This document shows positions 54,064-63,173 of a stretch of DNA of 64,000 bases, piece by piece. Below the pieces are notes generated by a model, which worked only from the letters and a program-made list of their open reading frames with translations, made no database searches and was not told where the DNA came from. Numbering within the stretch: position 1 is the stretch's first letter; every line of letters begins with the position of its first letter. This DNA is from Alloscardovia macacae (GTDB lineage: Bacteria > Actinomycetota > Actinomycetes > Actinomycetales > Bifidobacteriaceae), in NCBI RefSeq assembly GCF_002259705.1, contig NZ_MWWT01000005.1, positions 1 through 64,000 of the forward strand. Reading direction: 5' to 3'. The position numbers and the translations under genes are program-made.

Positions 54064-54519
54064 ATGTTCACAAAGATTCCATTCTGGATTCTTTTTATTG
54101 ATACGCCAGCGGAAAGTGGAGGAGTGGAAGCCTCCGTGGATGAGCCGAAGACTGCCGAACAGAATGAAGCAGAAGCGGCTGCGGTGAAGAAGGCTGACGC
54201 ATTACGCGAGCCTGACCGTGAGTCTGCGAAAGACTTCAGTAAGGCGCTGAATAAGCGAGTCTCAGAAATCGAAGCAAAGTACGCGGATTATGATGAGCTG
54301 AAAGCGAATGCTCAGACTCTTGCTGAACGCATGGCGTCTTCTGTGTCTAGTCTTCCTCCAGCGGGTAAGAGGTCTCGCCACATTGTGAGCGAGCCTGTGT
54401 CTGCTCGTCAGAAGATGGCTGACGCGTATAACATGGAAGCGACTCTACCAGGCGTCGCATTCCGCGACGTGAACGAGGCTTACACGGAGTCTACGGGGTT
54501 CTTCGCTTTAGCGCGATAG
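54064..54519 (+). pseudogene. Scaffold-capsid fusion remnant
   Basis: The first part matches the prophage scaffold almost codon by codon (MFTKIPFWI.FIDTPAESGG), then two deletions have removed the scaffold middle and the scaffold-capsid junction. After ADAYN the frame continues into a capsid fragment (MEATLPGVAFRDVNEAYTES) and stops. Both joints lie at short direct repeats of the intact copy (GAGCTGAAAGCGAA and ACGCGTATAACA). It is a relic of a second prophage. Confidence 0.85.
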
Positions 54520-54573
54520 AATTAGACGGTTCGTAGTGTCTGTCTTACCCCCCAGTATGCCATAATAGACCGC

Positions 54574-55335
54574 ATGACACAGAATCAGCAGAACGTTCAG
54601 AACACCTCTCCGGACACGGATGCTATAATCCGTAATCATGACGAGTTCGAAGCCATGCACACGAGTTTCATCCATGAGAGAATGAACGCGCTCGCTGATG
54701 GTGTGACGGCCATAGCCATGACCATTCTCGTTCTCGAGATCCACGTTCCGGACGATACGAGCTCCGCAGCTCTCCTCGCCTTAGCCACGCAGATAGGCTT
54801 GTTTGCGCTAAGTTTCGTCGTCGTGGCGAATTTCTACCACACGCGCATGCGTCTCATGTCTCTCGTCGCGCGCTCGAATACGCCGCTCATATTCGCAGAT
54901 TTCGTCTTCCTGCTCGGCATCTGCTTGCTTCCTCTCCTCACGAAGATGGTCTTCGAGTATCCCGACCATCGCCTCGCTGTGGCTGGCTTCGGCTTTGTCA
55001 TGCTTCTCGTCAAAGGTATCCTGAACGCGATGGGGAGTATCATTCTGAAGTACCGACTCGTCAGCTCGTCCGCCATGAATGACGTGTACACGAGCGAAGA
55101 ATCGACGCGCATCTTACACCGCGACGCGCGTCAGGAAGTCCTTGGTACGCTCCTCGTTATGCTCATCGCTATCGCGCAGCCGGCGTTCGGCGTCTGGTTT
55201 TATGCCATTTCGCCGCTCATCAGCTTCCTGCGCCGATATCGCGTGGGCAGCGCGTACGCTCGGCGCGGCCGCGTTTCCACCATTTTCGACGAGAAGCTCG
55301 AGCGCTCGCTACTTTCGCGCCGTCGCCGCCGTTAG
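54574..55335 (+). CDS. TMEM175/DUF1211-family potassium channel-like membrane protein
   Basis: 253 residues. The family N-terminal helix is recognisable (RMNALADGVTAIAMTILVLEIHVP, similar to the FSDG motif region), followed by five further hydrophobic spans and a basic end (RRRRR). Bacterial members are K+-permeable tetramers. CATAAT (54561-54566) ends 7 nt before the ATG, suggesting a leaderless mRNA. The stop overlaps the convergent RecJ-like gene by 4 nt. Confidence 0.85.
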   Translation: MTQNQQNVQNTSPDTDAIIRNHDEFEAMHTSFIHERMNALADGVTAIAMTILVLEIHVPDDTSSAALLALATQIGLFALSFVVVANFYHTRMRLMSLVARSNTPLIFADFVFLLGICLLPLLTKMVFEYPDHRLAVAGFGFVMLLVKGILNAMGSIILKYRLVSSSAMNDVYTSEESTRILHRDARQEVLGTLLVMLIAIAQPAFGVWFYAISPLISFLRRYRVGSAYARRGRVSTIFDEKLERSLLSRRRRR

Positions 55336-57050
55336 CGCGCGACCATTTGGAGAGTCTTCTGTCCGCGGAACTCGTTATAGCTGAGCTGGACGCTGAATGT
55401 TCGTTCTGTCAATTCTTCTGTATTCCACATCAGTACTGGCGGACATCCAGGGGCCTGTATTTTCAGATGCTGGCCTTCGGCTCCGAGCTTTCGCACGTCG
55501 GCATCCTCCGGCACAGTCAGCTCGAGGAGAGGATACTCAAATCCCTTCCCGAAAGGAGCCAGAGAGTCGAGAAAATCAGTGACCTCACTGAGCGCAGCCA
55601 CATCCCACCACTGGACATCCCCCTCATATCCTATACGCAGCGCTGGCTGAGGATGAAGTATCTCCTCAGGAGCGGTTACGCCCGATAGAGCGTCCACGAG
55701 AGTACTCAGTGATCCGCGCACACCGCAGGCGAGCTGATGTCCCACAAAGCTGAGATCCTCGCGCTCACCGAGTTTCTCGATGAGTGGGAAGTACTCCGGC
55801 GAGCGCATGGACCCTTCCACCATACCGTCATGCACATGAACCACAGCAGTAGGCAGGCAGCTGTCACTTTTCAGCCGACCAGCCAGAAGTCCGAGCATAC
55901 CTTGAGGAGCATCAGTGATGTACACATACGGTGCGTATGTGGTGTCCAGGTCACTGAGGTAACGTTCCACATCTGCCTTACGCTGGGCGTTCGCAGCCTG
56001 AAGCCGTTCTATACACGCCGCACGGACAGTAGAGTCAGGGGACAAGAAGATGCGGAAAGCGTCCGCGAGGTCGGTGCCCACGCGGCGTGGCGCGTTAAAC
56101 ATCGGTGCCACGGTAAACCCGTAAAAAGACTCATTCACGTAGTCGAGGCGGACCGAAAGGGCGCGGAGGAATTGGCCATAGCCTTCGAAAGCAGTAAGGA
56201 AAGCCGGGTGCGTGAGCGGGTCCGCGCGCATGGCATCCAGCGCGTGCTCATCCGTGAGCAGCACGCGCGTCAGATGCAGCGAGCGGCGCACGAGGAAACG
56301 GTTATCATGCACGAGCGGCATGACATCCGAAATGGTGCCGAGGCCAGCGAAAAGCTGCAGAAGATTCAGAAAACGGCACTGCGCAGGCTCACTGTAGCGC
56401 CGCGCATACGCCGTCACCACGAGCAGAGCCACAGCAGCTCCGCAGATGCCGCGCAGAGGATACGTGGAATCGAACGCACACGGGTCAAGCATCGCATCTG
56501 CCGGGCAGTCCACCTCCTGCTCATGATGATCCGTCACCAGCACCTGCAGACCCTTCGACTGCGCGTGGCGGATACCGTCCACGGAATTCACGCCCGAGTC
56601 GCACGTGAGAATGACCTGTGTATCCGGGAACTCAGCGAGGATATCATCCACATCCTCAGGGCAGAACTCGTGACCATAGGTGTAATCCGGAATGTGGATA
56701 TGCACGTTCAGACCGAGCTGGCTGAGCCCCGCGTACAGAATAGTTCCCGACGTGATGCCATCCATGTCGAAGTCGGGGGAGATGGTGACGGTTTTGTGCT
56801 CGTCTATGGCGAGGTGGTGCAGCTTTTCGAGGAAAGCATCCATGCCGTCGAGCTGGGCTGCATAGGGAGCGTTTATATCTGTGAGGTACTCGTCGGTCAG
56901 TCCTGCGCGCTCGCGCAGGAGGGCGAGCGGCGAGAGTGGGGAGTGGGGCTGGGGATTCTGTGGCTGTGGGGTGGCGGACGGGGTCGGGGCGGGGGTCGGG
57001 GCGGGAGTCGGGGCGGGAGTCGGGGCGGAAGCATTCTCAGTGGTGGTCAT
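55332..57050 (-). CDS. DHH-family phosphoesterase, RecJ-like
   Basis: 572 residues. DHH motifs: I DFDMDGITSG, II CDSGVN, III VTDHHEQ. A DHHA1-like domain follows. RecJ is a 5'-3' single-strand exonuclease in recombination and mismatch repair; this one lacks the exact motif I DxDxDG(L) context of E. coli RecJ but fits the shorter Gram-positive forms. The N-terminus is an (APTP)n repeat encoded by a 12-bp minisatellite (about 56978-57030), probably a disordered linker. Confidence 0.83.
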   Translation of the reverse strand: MTTTENASAPTPAPTPAPTPAPTPSATPQPQNPQPHSPLSPLALLRERAGLTDEYLTDINAPYAAQLDGMDAFLEKLHHLAIDEHKTVTISPDFDMDGITSGTILYAGLSQLGLNVHIHIPDYTYGHEFCPEDVDDILAEFPDTQVILTCDSGVNSVDGIRHAQSKGLQVLVTDHHEQEVDCPADAMLDPCAFDSTYPLRGICGAAVALLVVTAYARRYSEPAQCRFLNLLQLFAGLGTISDVMPLVHDNRFLVRRSLHLTRVLLTDEHALDAMRADPLTHPAFLTAFEGYGQFLRALSVRLDYVNESFYGFTVAPMFNAPRRVGTDLADAFRIFLSPDSTVRAACIERLQAANAQRKADVERYLSDLDTTYAPYVYITDAPQGMLGLLAGRLKSDSCLPTAVVHVHDGMVEGSMRSPEYFPLIEKLGEREDLSFVGHQLACGVRGSLSTLVDALSGVTAPEEILHPQPALRIGYEGDVQWWDVAALSEVTDFLDSLAPFGKGFEYPLLELTVPEDADVRKLGAEGQHLKIQAPGCPPVLMWNTEELTERTFSVQLSYNEFRGQKTLQMVAR

Positions 57051-57124
57051 GGTCAGCCATTTTACACGCGCGGGTCGAGGGGGAAGAACGGGCGTGTAGC
57101 TCGGGAGGAGGTCAGTAGATCAAT

Positions 57125-57354
57125 CAGTTTTGGGCTAATTCCGACAAAGAGGCTGAGTTCGTTTTTCACTTTAGGGCTTATTTCGACATTCGCTTTCCGC
57201 GCGACTGACCTATGACCGGATACGGATGGGGAAGAATCGGCTTAAAACGGGGATTCGTCTCGCGGTCCCATGAGGGCTCCGAGACCTCGCGTCGGGATTA
57301 GCCCGAAACTGCCAGACGGCCCCCGACACGCATGGCGGGATTAGCCCGAAAGTG
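57125..57354. repeat. Four copies of a 21-bp intergenic motif, two in each orientation
   Basis: Consensus CASTTTYGGGCTAATYCCGAC. Plus-strand copies at 57125-57145 and 57167-57187; reverse copies at 57291-57311 and 57334-57354. They occupy the 414-bp gap between recJ and the SDR gene, which holds no convincing ORF. The function is unknown. Confidence 0.85.
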
Positions 57355-57398
57355 GCTAAATCGCGCTCGCTCGCCCCCATATATGCACCACACGCAAA

Positions 57399-57432
57399 GC
57401 GGCGCTTCCCGAGAAACCCCGAAAAGCGCCGC
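57399..57432 (-). terminator. Hairpin downstream of the SDR gene
   Basis: GCGGCGCTT pairs with AAGCGCCGC around a 16-nt loop containing a smaller GC stem. On the minus strand only a short TTT follows. Confidence 0.6.
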
Positions 57433-57464
57433 CCGCTTCAGCATTCAGCTGTAAGTCTTCAGCT

Positions 57465-58223
57465 TTAGACGTAGTGCATGCCGCCATCCACGAGGATAGC
57501 CTGACCCGTGATGTAGTCAGACTTCTCGCTCGCGAGGAAGGAGACGAGGTTCGCCACATCTGCAGGAGTCTCACCGCGGCCCAGAGCGATGCCCTCGAGG
57601 GTGGCCTTCAGGCTGTCGCCCACTGGAACATGATTGATCTCTGCCAGGCGACGGTCTATCTCATCCCACATAGGAGTGAGTACCACGCCTGGGCAGTACG
57701 CGTTTACGGTAATGCCATACTGTGCCAGCTCCTTCGCAGCAGTCTGCGTCATGCCGCGCACTGCGAACTTGGTGGCTGAGTATGCCGCCAGTGGGGTGAA
57801 GCCCTCGTGGCCAGCGATGGACGAGGCGTTAATAATCTTACCCTTCGTGCCCTGCTTAATGAACTGGTGAGCAGCTTCGTACGTGCCGTAGAAAGCACCC
57901 TTCACATTAATGTTCAGCAGGTCATCCAGAGCCTTATCGGTCTGCTCGAGGAATGGCTCGATACGGCAGATACCTGCGTTATTTACCATGACATCGATAT
58001 GCCCGAAGTCAGCTACTACGTCTTCGACGAGTTGGTGGACTTCCTCGTGGGATGCCACGTTTACAGCGTATCCCTTCGAGCCGTTCCCTACTTCTTCAGC
58101 GACCTTCTTCGCTGTTTCTACATTTATATCCGCTACTGCTACGGCGAATCCGTCTTCGACCAGCTGCTTGACGATTCCCTCGCCGATTCCCTGGCCTCCG
58201 CCTGTAACGATGGCTACCTTCAT
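57465..58223 (-). CDS. budC: Short-chain dehydrogenase, acetoin/diacetyl reductase type
   Basis: A 252-residue Rossmann enzyme. Cofactor loop [12 protein letters not shown], and catalytic Ser-Tyr-Lys in [10 protein letters not shown]...AYSATKFAV. The DEID-type C-terminal segment and [27 protein letters not shown] are typical of (S)-acetoin-forming diacetyl reductases (ButA/BudC), which regenerate NAD+ from NADH. GGAGGGC lies before the two ATGs; the second (58223) has the better spacing. An upstream extension of the frame to 58826 is not supported. Confidence 0.82.
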   Translation of the reverse strand: MKVAIVTGGGQGIGEGIVKQLVEDGFAVAVADINVETAKKVAEEVGNGSKGYAVNVASHEEVHQLVEDVVADFGHIDVMVNNAGICRIEPFLEQTDKALDDLLNINVKGAFYGTYEAAHQFIKQGTKGKIINASSIAGHEGFTPLAAYSATKFAVRGMTQTAAKELAQYGITVNAYCPGVVLTPMWDEIDRRLAEINHVPVGDSLKATLEGIALGRGETPADVANLVSFLASEKSDYITGQAILVDGGMHYV

Positions 58224-58373
58224 CATGCCCTCCTTGGACGTCGAACTTCTTTGAACATCACGCACGGTGTGTATCACCATGCACTTCATGATGGGGCGCT
58301 CCTTTGAGCGTTCACAGTTACGAAGAATAGCACCGCTTTTCGCTGTACACGAGCGGATGCTAGGATGAGTTCT

Positions 58374-59675
58374 GTGAACATTCTCACTTATGCGCAGACC
58401 ATGCTGGAACCTTTTGATGCCGTTCCTTTTAACGACGTGGATGCCTCCATCCTCGCTCAGCTTTCGTACGCTCAGCTGGATGACGGCTGTGTGCCTACTC
58501 TCGAGGTGACGCGAGCACTGTACGAGTATAAGTGCGCTCAGGCTACCCGTCGTACGCCGGCGAATCTCTGGTCCGCATTGCTTCACCGCGATGACCCCGC
58601 GTACTCGTTCGACGCACGTGCTGCTCTCAGTGACGAGGAGCGCTTCGTCAGCCTGACTGAAGCGTTCTGGCGTCGCGAAGACTTTGAGACTATCTTCCCC
58701 ACGGATGTGACGCGAGACATGATGGTGGATCTCGTGGCAGCGCTTACCTCCTCGCCGCGTTTTCGCGACGTGCGCGTGGGGGAGTTCACCTATGAATTTA
58801 ACGACGAGCGGCATAATGATAAGCAATTCGCCGCGATGACCTTCCTCCTTCCGAATGGCACAGAAGTTCTCTCGTTCCGCGGCACGGAGTCGAGCTTCGT
58901 GGGATGGCGCGAAGACTTCGAGCTCGCTTACGAGAAGGTGATTCCTTCACAGACCGCGGCAGTGGAGTACGTGAAGGAGATGGCGCGTCATGCGGGGGTG
59001 TCCCGAGAACTCATCCTCGCCGGCCACTCGAAGGGTGGAAATACCGCCGTCTACGCGGCATCCGTCGTTCCAGAAGACATCCAGAAGCACATCGCGCATG
59101 TCTACACCTTCGATGGTCCGGGCTTCATCACTGACCTGCTGGAGACGCCAGGTTACCAGCGCATCGCCGAGCGCATTACGAAGCTCATTCCGCAGGACTC
59201 CTTCGTGGGCCTCATGTTTAAGGGTCGCGAGCCATACAGTGTGGTGCACAGCAGTGCGAGTGGCTTTAATGAACACTTTATGTATCACTGGGACGTGGAT
59301 GTGGCCTCGGCCTGCTTCGTTCCGGAGGAAAGCGTGACGTCCACCGCGCTGAACATCGCTGATTCGTACGTTCAGTGGACAGATTCGCTCGACATTCCGA
59401 CTCGTCGTAAAGTCATCGACTCCATGTTCGCCATTTTCGAGTCCACAGGGTACAGCTCGTTTGCTGAGATTTCCTCGAATATGTCCACCGCCGGTCCGGT
59501 CATGTGGCAGGCCGCGTATGGGGCCGACCCTGCTGTGCGCGACGTGGTTATCACCGCGTTCCGTGACCTCTTCTCGCTTATTTTCGGCTTCAATCGTTCG
59601 CTTCTGCAGGTCGAGGGCTTCCTCAGCCGTCTGCCGTTCGGCTTCGGTCAGAGCTCGCAGGGCGGTGAGCAGTAG
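58374..59675 (+). CDS. DUF2974 (Mbeg1-like) alpha/beta hydrolase
   Basis: About 433 residues. The lipase-like nucleophile elbow GHSKGGN and the preceding [22 protein letters not shown] block define the DUF2974 family; it is probably a cytosolic or membrane-associated esterase of unknown substrate. GTG 58374 (VNILTYAQ) fits the family N-terminus, and TAGGAT (58361-58366) ends 7 nt before it. The ATG at 58365 overlaps that -10 and is less likely. It overlaps the next gene by 1 nt. Confidence 0.85.
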   Translation: MNILTYAQTMLEPFDAVPFNDVDASILAQLSYAQLDDGCVPTLEVTRALYEYKCAQATRRTPANLWSALLHRDDPAYSFDARAALSDEERFVSLTEAFWRREDFETIFPTDVTRDMMVDLVAALTSSPRFRDVRVGEFTYEFNDERHNDKQFAAMTFLLPNGTEVLSFRGTESSFVGWREDFELAYEKVIPSQTAAVEYVKEMARHAGVSRELILAGHSKGGNTAVYAASVVPEDIQKHIAHVYTFDGPGFITDLLETPGYQRIAERITKLIPQDSFVGLMFKGREPYSVVHSSASGFNEHFMYHWDVDVASACFVPEESVTSTALNIADSYVQWTDSLDIPTRRKVIDSMFAIFESTGYSSFAEISSNMSTAGPVMWQAAYGADPAVRDVVITAFRDLFSLIFGFNRSLLQVEGFLSRLPFGFGQSSQGGEQ

Positions 59676-60307
59676 TGCAGACCGTGGTGAACCCTCCGTC
59701 TGCACCTGCCCGTTTCACGCTTGTGGAGAAGAAGTCCGAGTTTCTCTCAGCTACCTGCCACATTTCCTCGCTCGACGAGGCTGTGGCGTTCGTCGAGCAG
59801 GTGCGCGCCGAGCATCCGAAGGCGCGGCACGTGTGCTTTGCGGCTATTCTCGGCGCGAGTGAGGCGCAGTTCCAGGAGAGGATGAGCGATGACGGTGAGC
59901 CGAGCGGCACCGCTGGAAGGCCAATTCTTCAGGTCCTTCGTCAGTCAGGTACTACAGACACGGTCATCGCGGTGACACGGTACTTCGGCGGCATCCTTCT
60001 CGGAGCGGGTGGTCTCGTGCGTGCATATTCCACTGCTGCTTCAGAGGCCTTGAAACTCGCGGATATGGGCAGCGTTATCGTGGCGCAGCACTACACCTGC
60101 ACCGTCGAGTATGCGCAGCATGCGCTGCTGACGCGGGTGATAGGGCAGTGTGGAGGGAGAATTGACACAGAAAACTTCGCTGAACGCGTCACCGTACACT
60201 GCACGCTGCCGCTGACGAAAGTGGACGAATTCGAACACGCCGTCGAGCAGACCTTCCAGGCGAGCGTCACACCCGAACGTGGCGCACTTGGCTCACTGAT
60301 GGAATAA
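59675..60307 (+). CDS. YigZ/IMPACT family protein
   Basis: A 210-residue protein with the IMPACT N-terminal motif (EKKSEFLSATC), DDGEPSGTAG and YFGGILLGAGGLVRAYS, then a ferredoxin-like C-terminal domain. The family binds ribosomes or translation factors in eukaryotes; the bacterial role is not settled. GTG 59675 overlaps the previous stop (TAGTG). Confidence 0.92.
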   Translation: MQTVVNPPSAPARFTLVEKKSEFLSATCHISSLDEAVAFVEQVRAEHPKARHVCFAAILGASEAQFQERMSDDGEPSGTAGRPILQVLRQSGTTDTVIAVTRYFGGILLGAGGLVRAYSTAASEALKLADMGSVIVAQHYTCTVEYAQHALLTRVIGQCGGRIDTENFAERVTVHCTLPLTKVDEFEHAVEQTFQASVTPERGALGSLME

Positions 60308-60316
60308 AATGAAACC

Positions 60317-60913
60317 ATGCAAGAATCTCTGAGTGCCGAATACGAGTTTTTACGCCATACTGAGGATGCTGGCGAGCTGAGCGCACGCTGCCATACACCG
60401 CTGCCGGATGCGAGCGATGCCGCAGCGTTCTCGCGTGCCACAGCTCTGCTCGAAGCCGTCGCGGGGAATATGCATACTCCTGAGGCCGATCGCGTGTTTC
60501 TCGCGGAAACGATGCCATACCCGAACATTCTCGTAAAGCTGTCCACGGATCCGGCCGTATCGGTGCGTGAAGCTGTCGCAGCGAATACCTCGTCGAAAGA
60601 CTGGCTCGTGGGACGCCTGACGAAAGATGACGAGGAATCGGTGCGCGCGAAGGCGCTCATGAATCCTGTGACGACGTGGCGTATGCGTATGGAGGGAGCG
60701 GAAGATCCGCGTACGGAAGTCCGTGTGCTCCAGTATCTCGCAGGTCTCGGAGCCGAAGAGGGCTCGAAGGCGCCGCGCGTTCTGGCGGCTATGGTGCGCC
60801 GTGCTGTGGCAGAAAATCCGCAGACGGATGAGCAGACTCTGCGCGCTCTGGCTGAGGATGCCGTGCCGGATGTGGCGCATGCTGCGGCAGCGGCGCTCGA
60901 CCGGCGTGTATAG
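60317..60913 (+). CDS. LRV/HEAT-like repeat protein
   Basis: A 198-residue all-helical protein with repeats of the variant leucine-rich type (VSVREAVAANTSSKDWLVGRL, ESVRAKALMNPVT, RRAVAENPQTDEQTLRALAED). Such proteins are usually protein-binding scaffolds. TAAAAT (60305-60310) ends 6 nt before the ATG, suggesting an independent leaderless promoter overlapping the end of yigZ. Confidence 0.75.
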   Translation: MQESLSAEYEFLRHTEDAGELSARCHTPLPDASDAAAFSRATALLEAVAGNMHTPEADRVFLAETMPYPNILVKLSTDPAVSVREAVAANTSSKDWLVGRLTKDDEESVRAKALMNPVTTWRMRMEGAEDPRTEVRVLQYLAGLGAEEGSKAPRVLAAMVRRAVAENPQTDEQTLRALAEDAVPDVAHAAAAALDRRV

Positions 60914-61075
60914 AGTCGCGCTCGTCTCGGATATAGGGTAGGATAAAAGATTGTTGTGTTTCCCTTAGGGGTCCAGGAAAGCGCTTTCCCACTCGCTCAC
61001 TAGGACTTTCAGGGAGCCCACGGATAAAGGATGTCATAAGGCATCTGGAACACAATGAAAGAAAAGGTTATACAA

Positions 61076-61525
61076 GTGAAGACTTTCACTCCAAAGCCAC
61101 ATGATTTGAGCCACGAATGGTACATCATCGATGCTACTGACGTGGTACTCGGTCGTTTGTCGGTACAGGTAGCTAACTTGCTTCGCGGCAAGAATAAGCC
61201 AACGTTTGCTCCACATGCTGATGGCGGTAACTTCGTTATCGTTATTAATGCGGACAAGATTGCTTTGAGCGGCAATAAGCTGGCGAAGAATCTCTACCAG
61301 CACTCTGGTTACCCAAGCGGTCTGCGTGCGGATTCGTATGCAGAGCTCCTGGAGAAGAACCCAGAGCGCATCATTCGTTCTGCAGTTAAGGGCATGCTCC
61401 CTAAGAACAAGCTGGCTAAGGTTCAGCTCGGTCGTCTGCGCGTGTACGCAGGTGCAGAACATCCACATACCCCAAACCAGCCTCAGGTAGTAGAGATCTC
61501 CCAGGTCTCTCAGCAGGCTAAGTAG
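61076..61525 (+). CDS. rplM: 50S ribosomal protein L13
   Basis: 149 residues: [31 protein letters not shown] start, [36 protein letters not shown], all typical of L13. GTG 61076 fits family starts and has AAAGG upstream; ATG 61055 would add seven residues. A leader of about 100 nt with possible structure (60960-61054) precedes it, behind a TAGGAT hexamer near 60950. Operon with rpsI. Confidence 0.95.
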   Translation: MKTFTPKPHDLSHEWYIIDATDVVLGRLSVQVANLLRGKNKPTFAPHADGGNFVIVINADKIALSGNKLAKNLYQHSGYPSGLRADSYAELLEKNPERIIRSAVKGMLPKNKLAKVQLGRLRVYAGAEHPHTPNQPQVVEISQVSQQAK

Positions 61526-61545
61526 GACCGAAAGGAGAATCCACA

Positions 61546-62034
61546 ATGGCTGAAAATGCAAGCTCCGCGGTTCTTGAGACCGAGGTAGAACTCACTTCGT
61601 ACACTTCTGAAACGAACGCAGGTGCTGGTACCGGTACGTCTGTGATCGCTCCTGGCTACGGCACTGGCCGTCGTAAGGAAGCCGTCGCTCGCGTGCGTCT
61701 GGTTCCAGGTTCGGGTAAGTGGACCGTAAACGGTCGTACCCTCGAGGAGTACTTCCCTAGCCGTCTGCACCAGCGTGAGGTGAACAGCCCTATCGTTCTG
61801 CTCAAGCTCGAAAACAAGTTCGACGTGATCGTACTCGTAGACGGCGGCGGCGTAACCGGTCAGGCAGGTGCTATCCGTCTCGGCGTGGCACGTGCTCTGA
61901 ACGCTATCGATCGTGATGCAAACCGCGCAGCCCTGAAGAAGGCTGGCTTCCTGACTCGTGACGCACGTGCTGTGGAACGTAAGAAGGCTGGTCTGCATAA
62001 GGCACGTAAGGCTTCTCAGTACTCGAAGCGTTAA
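61546..62034 (+). CDS. rpsI: 30S ribosomal protein S9
   Basis: 162 residues. An N-terminal extension of about 40 residues precedes the core, as in other bifidobacterial-type S9 proteins; [19 protein letters not shown] and the end [17 protein letters not shown] are canonical. AAAGGAG lies before the ATG. Confidence 0.97.
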   Translation: MAENASSAVLETEVELTSYTSETNAGAGTGTSVIAPGYGTGRRKEAVARVRLVPGSGKWTVNGRTLEEYFPSRLHQREVNSPIVLLKLENKFDVIVLVDGGGVTGQAGAIRLGVARALNAIDRDANRAALKKAGFLTRDARAVERKKAGLHKARKASQYSKR

Positions 62035-62090
62035 GTCCTGTTTTTTCTACGGCTTTACGCCTCGTACTGAAGTGTGCTTCAGTAGTGACG

Positions 62091-62130
62091 AATGCCCCAC
62101 TCCATCGTTATCGTATGGAGTGGGGCATTT
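62091..62130 (+). terminator. Terminator after rplM-rpsI
   Basis: A perfect 15-bp stem (62091-62105 with 62115-62129). A smaller hairpin CTGAAG-TGTG-CTTCAG lies at 62067-62082. Confidence 0.93.
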
Positions 62131-62211
62131 GCTATAGTGAGAGGTACGATAACCCTTCTCGAAGGCTCTCGGCTAAGCAGAGAGCAGAGGGGCGAAAAAG
62201 GAAGGATAGAG

Positions 62212-62871
62212 ATGGACGAGCAGAATGTGCATGATGAGCCGTCAGAGCCAGTAGCTCCAGCAGTGCCAGAAGCCGGAGTTCAGCAGGAAGCGTCGGAGAC
62301 GTCAGATTCAGCTCCGACGCAGGCACAGGAGCCGCAGCAGACGGCACTCCAGCAGGAAGCAGCTACGCAGCCGTATGAGCAGCAGCCGTACGCGCAGGCA
62401 TATGCTCAGCCTCAGCCACCCCAGCAGCCACCTTACGGACAGGTTCCACCACAGCAGCAGTATGCGGGTGCGCAGTCGGGGCCGTACGCTCAGCAGCAGG
62501 GCGTGCCCTATGGTCAGCCTCAGTACGCACAGCCTCAGGCAGGTCCGTATGCACAGCAGCCCTATGCTCAGGCGCAGCCACAGTATGTGGCGTATGGTAT
62601 GCAGGGCCAGCCTCTCATCGTGGGGAATAAGAATAAGGTTCTAGCGGCTGTACTGGCCTTCTTCCTCGGCGGTTTCGGTGTGCATAACTTCTACCTCGGT
62701 CGTACCGGCCGTGGTATCGCGCAGCTTCTCATGTGCACCATCGGCTGGCTGCTCATCATTCCACCATTTATCGCGGGGATATGGGCATTCGTCGAGTTCA
62801 TTCTCATCCTCGTGGCTGCTCCTGGAACGACGTATCACCAGGACGCACAGGGATTTGAGCTGCAGGACTAG
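62212..62871 (+). CDS. TM2-domain membrane protein with Gln/Pro/Tyr-rich cytoplasmic region
   Basis: 219 residues. The N-terminal half is low complexity (QPYAQ, GQPQYAQ type repeats). The C-terminal half is a TM2 domain: KVLAAVLAFFLGGFGVHNFYLGRTGRGIAQLL with a second membrane helix ending in the WAFVEFI region. Function unknown. GGAAGGATAG precedes ATG 62212, which decides against the longer frame from 62092. TATAGT at 62133 is a candidate -10. Confidence 0.88.
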   Translation: MDEQNVHDEPSEPVAPAVPEAGVQQEASETSDSAPTQAQEPQQTALQQEAATQPYEQQPYAQAYAQPQPPQQPPYGQVPPQQQYAGAQSGPYAQQQGVPYGQPQYAQPQAGPYAQQPYAQAQPQYVAYGMQGQPLIVGNKNKVLAAVLAFFLGGFGVHNFYLGRTGRGIAQLLMCTIGWLLIIPPFIAGIWAFVEFILILVAAPGTTYHQDAQGFELQD

Positions 62872-62916
62872 GTACTGGTAGGCAGGAGAATCTCCTCGGT
62901 TCTTACTTTTTGCTCG

Positions 62917-62962
62917 ACGGCGCATTCTGAGAGATAACAGACTCTCGGAATGCGCCGTTTGG
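62917..62962 (+). terminator. Terminator after the TM2 gene
   Basis: A 17-bp stem with one wobble (62917-62933 with 62942-62958), followed by TT. The remaining part of the 302-bp gap to adhE holds only promoter-like sequence. Confidence 0.85.
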
Positions 62963-63121
62963 CACAAAAGAGGGCGCTTAGGTGGACCCTGCGTTTTCTC
63001 TATTCGCCCAGCTGAGAAGAAGAGGAAAAATTGGCATAAAAGAACGTCTTACGGACTTTCATAAAATAACTTTACAGAAGTCGAGCCGAGAATTTGCGTG
63101 TCGGAACGAAGTCCTTTACGC

Positions 63122-63137
63122 TGTGAGGTATAACACA
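63122..63137 (+). promoter_or_regulatory. Rex-like operator upstream of adhE
   Basis: TGTGAGGTATAACACA differs in one arm position from the Rex pattern TGTGA-N6-TCACA. Rex senses NADH/NAD+ and commonly represses adhE. It lies 37 nt before the start codon. Confidence 0.45.
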
Positions 63138-63173
63138 AAAGACGTGTGAAAGCACGACCAGAGGAGGTCACTC

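Noticed and set aside
55737..57215. 492-codon open frame opposite the RecJ-like gene
   Set aside because: The minus strand has clear DHH motifs; the plus frame is a codon-bias shadow.
58224..58826. N-terminal extension of the SDR frame to 58826
   Set aside because: The extension lies opposite the DUF2974 gene; the SDR start at 58223 has a strong ribosome-binding site and the family length.
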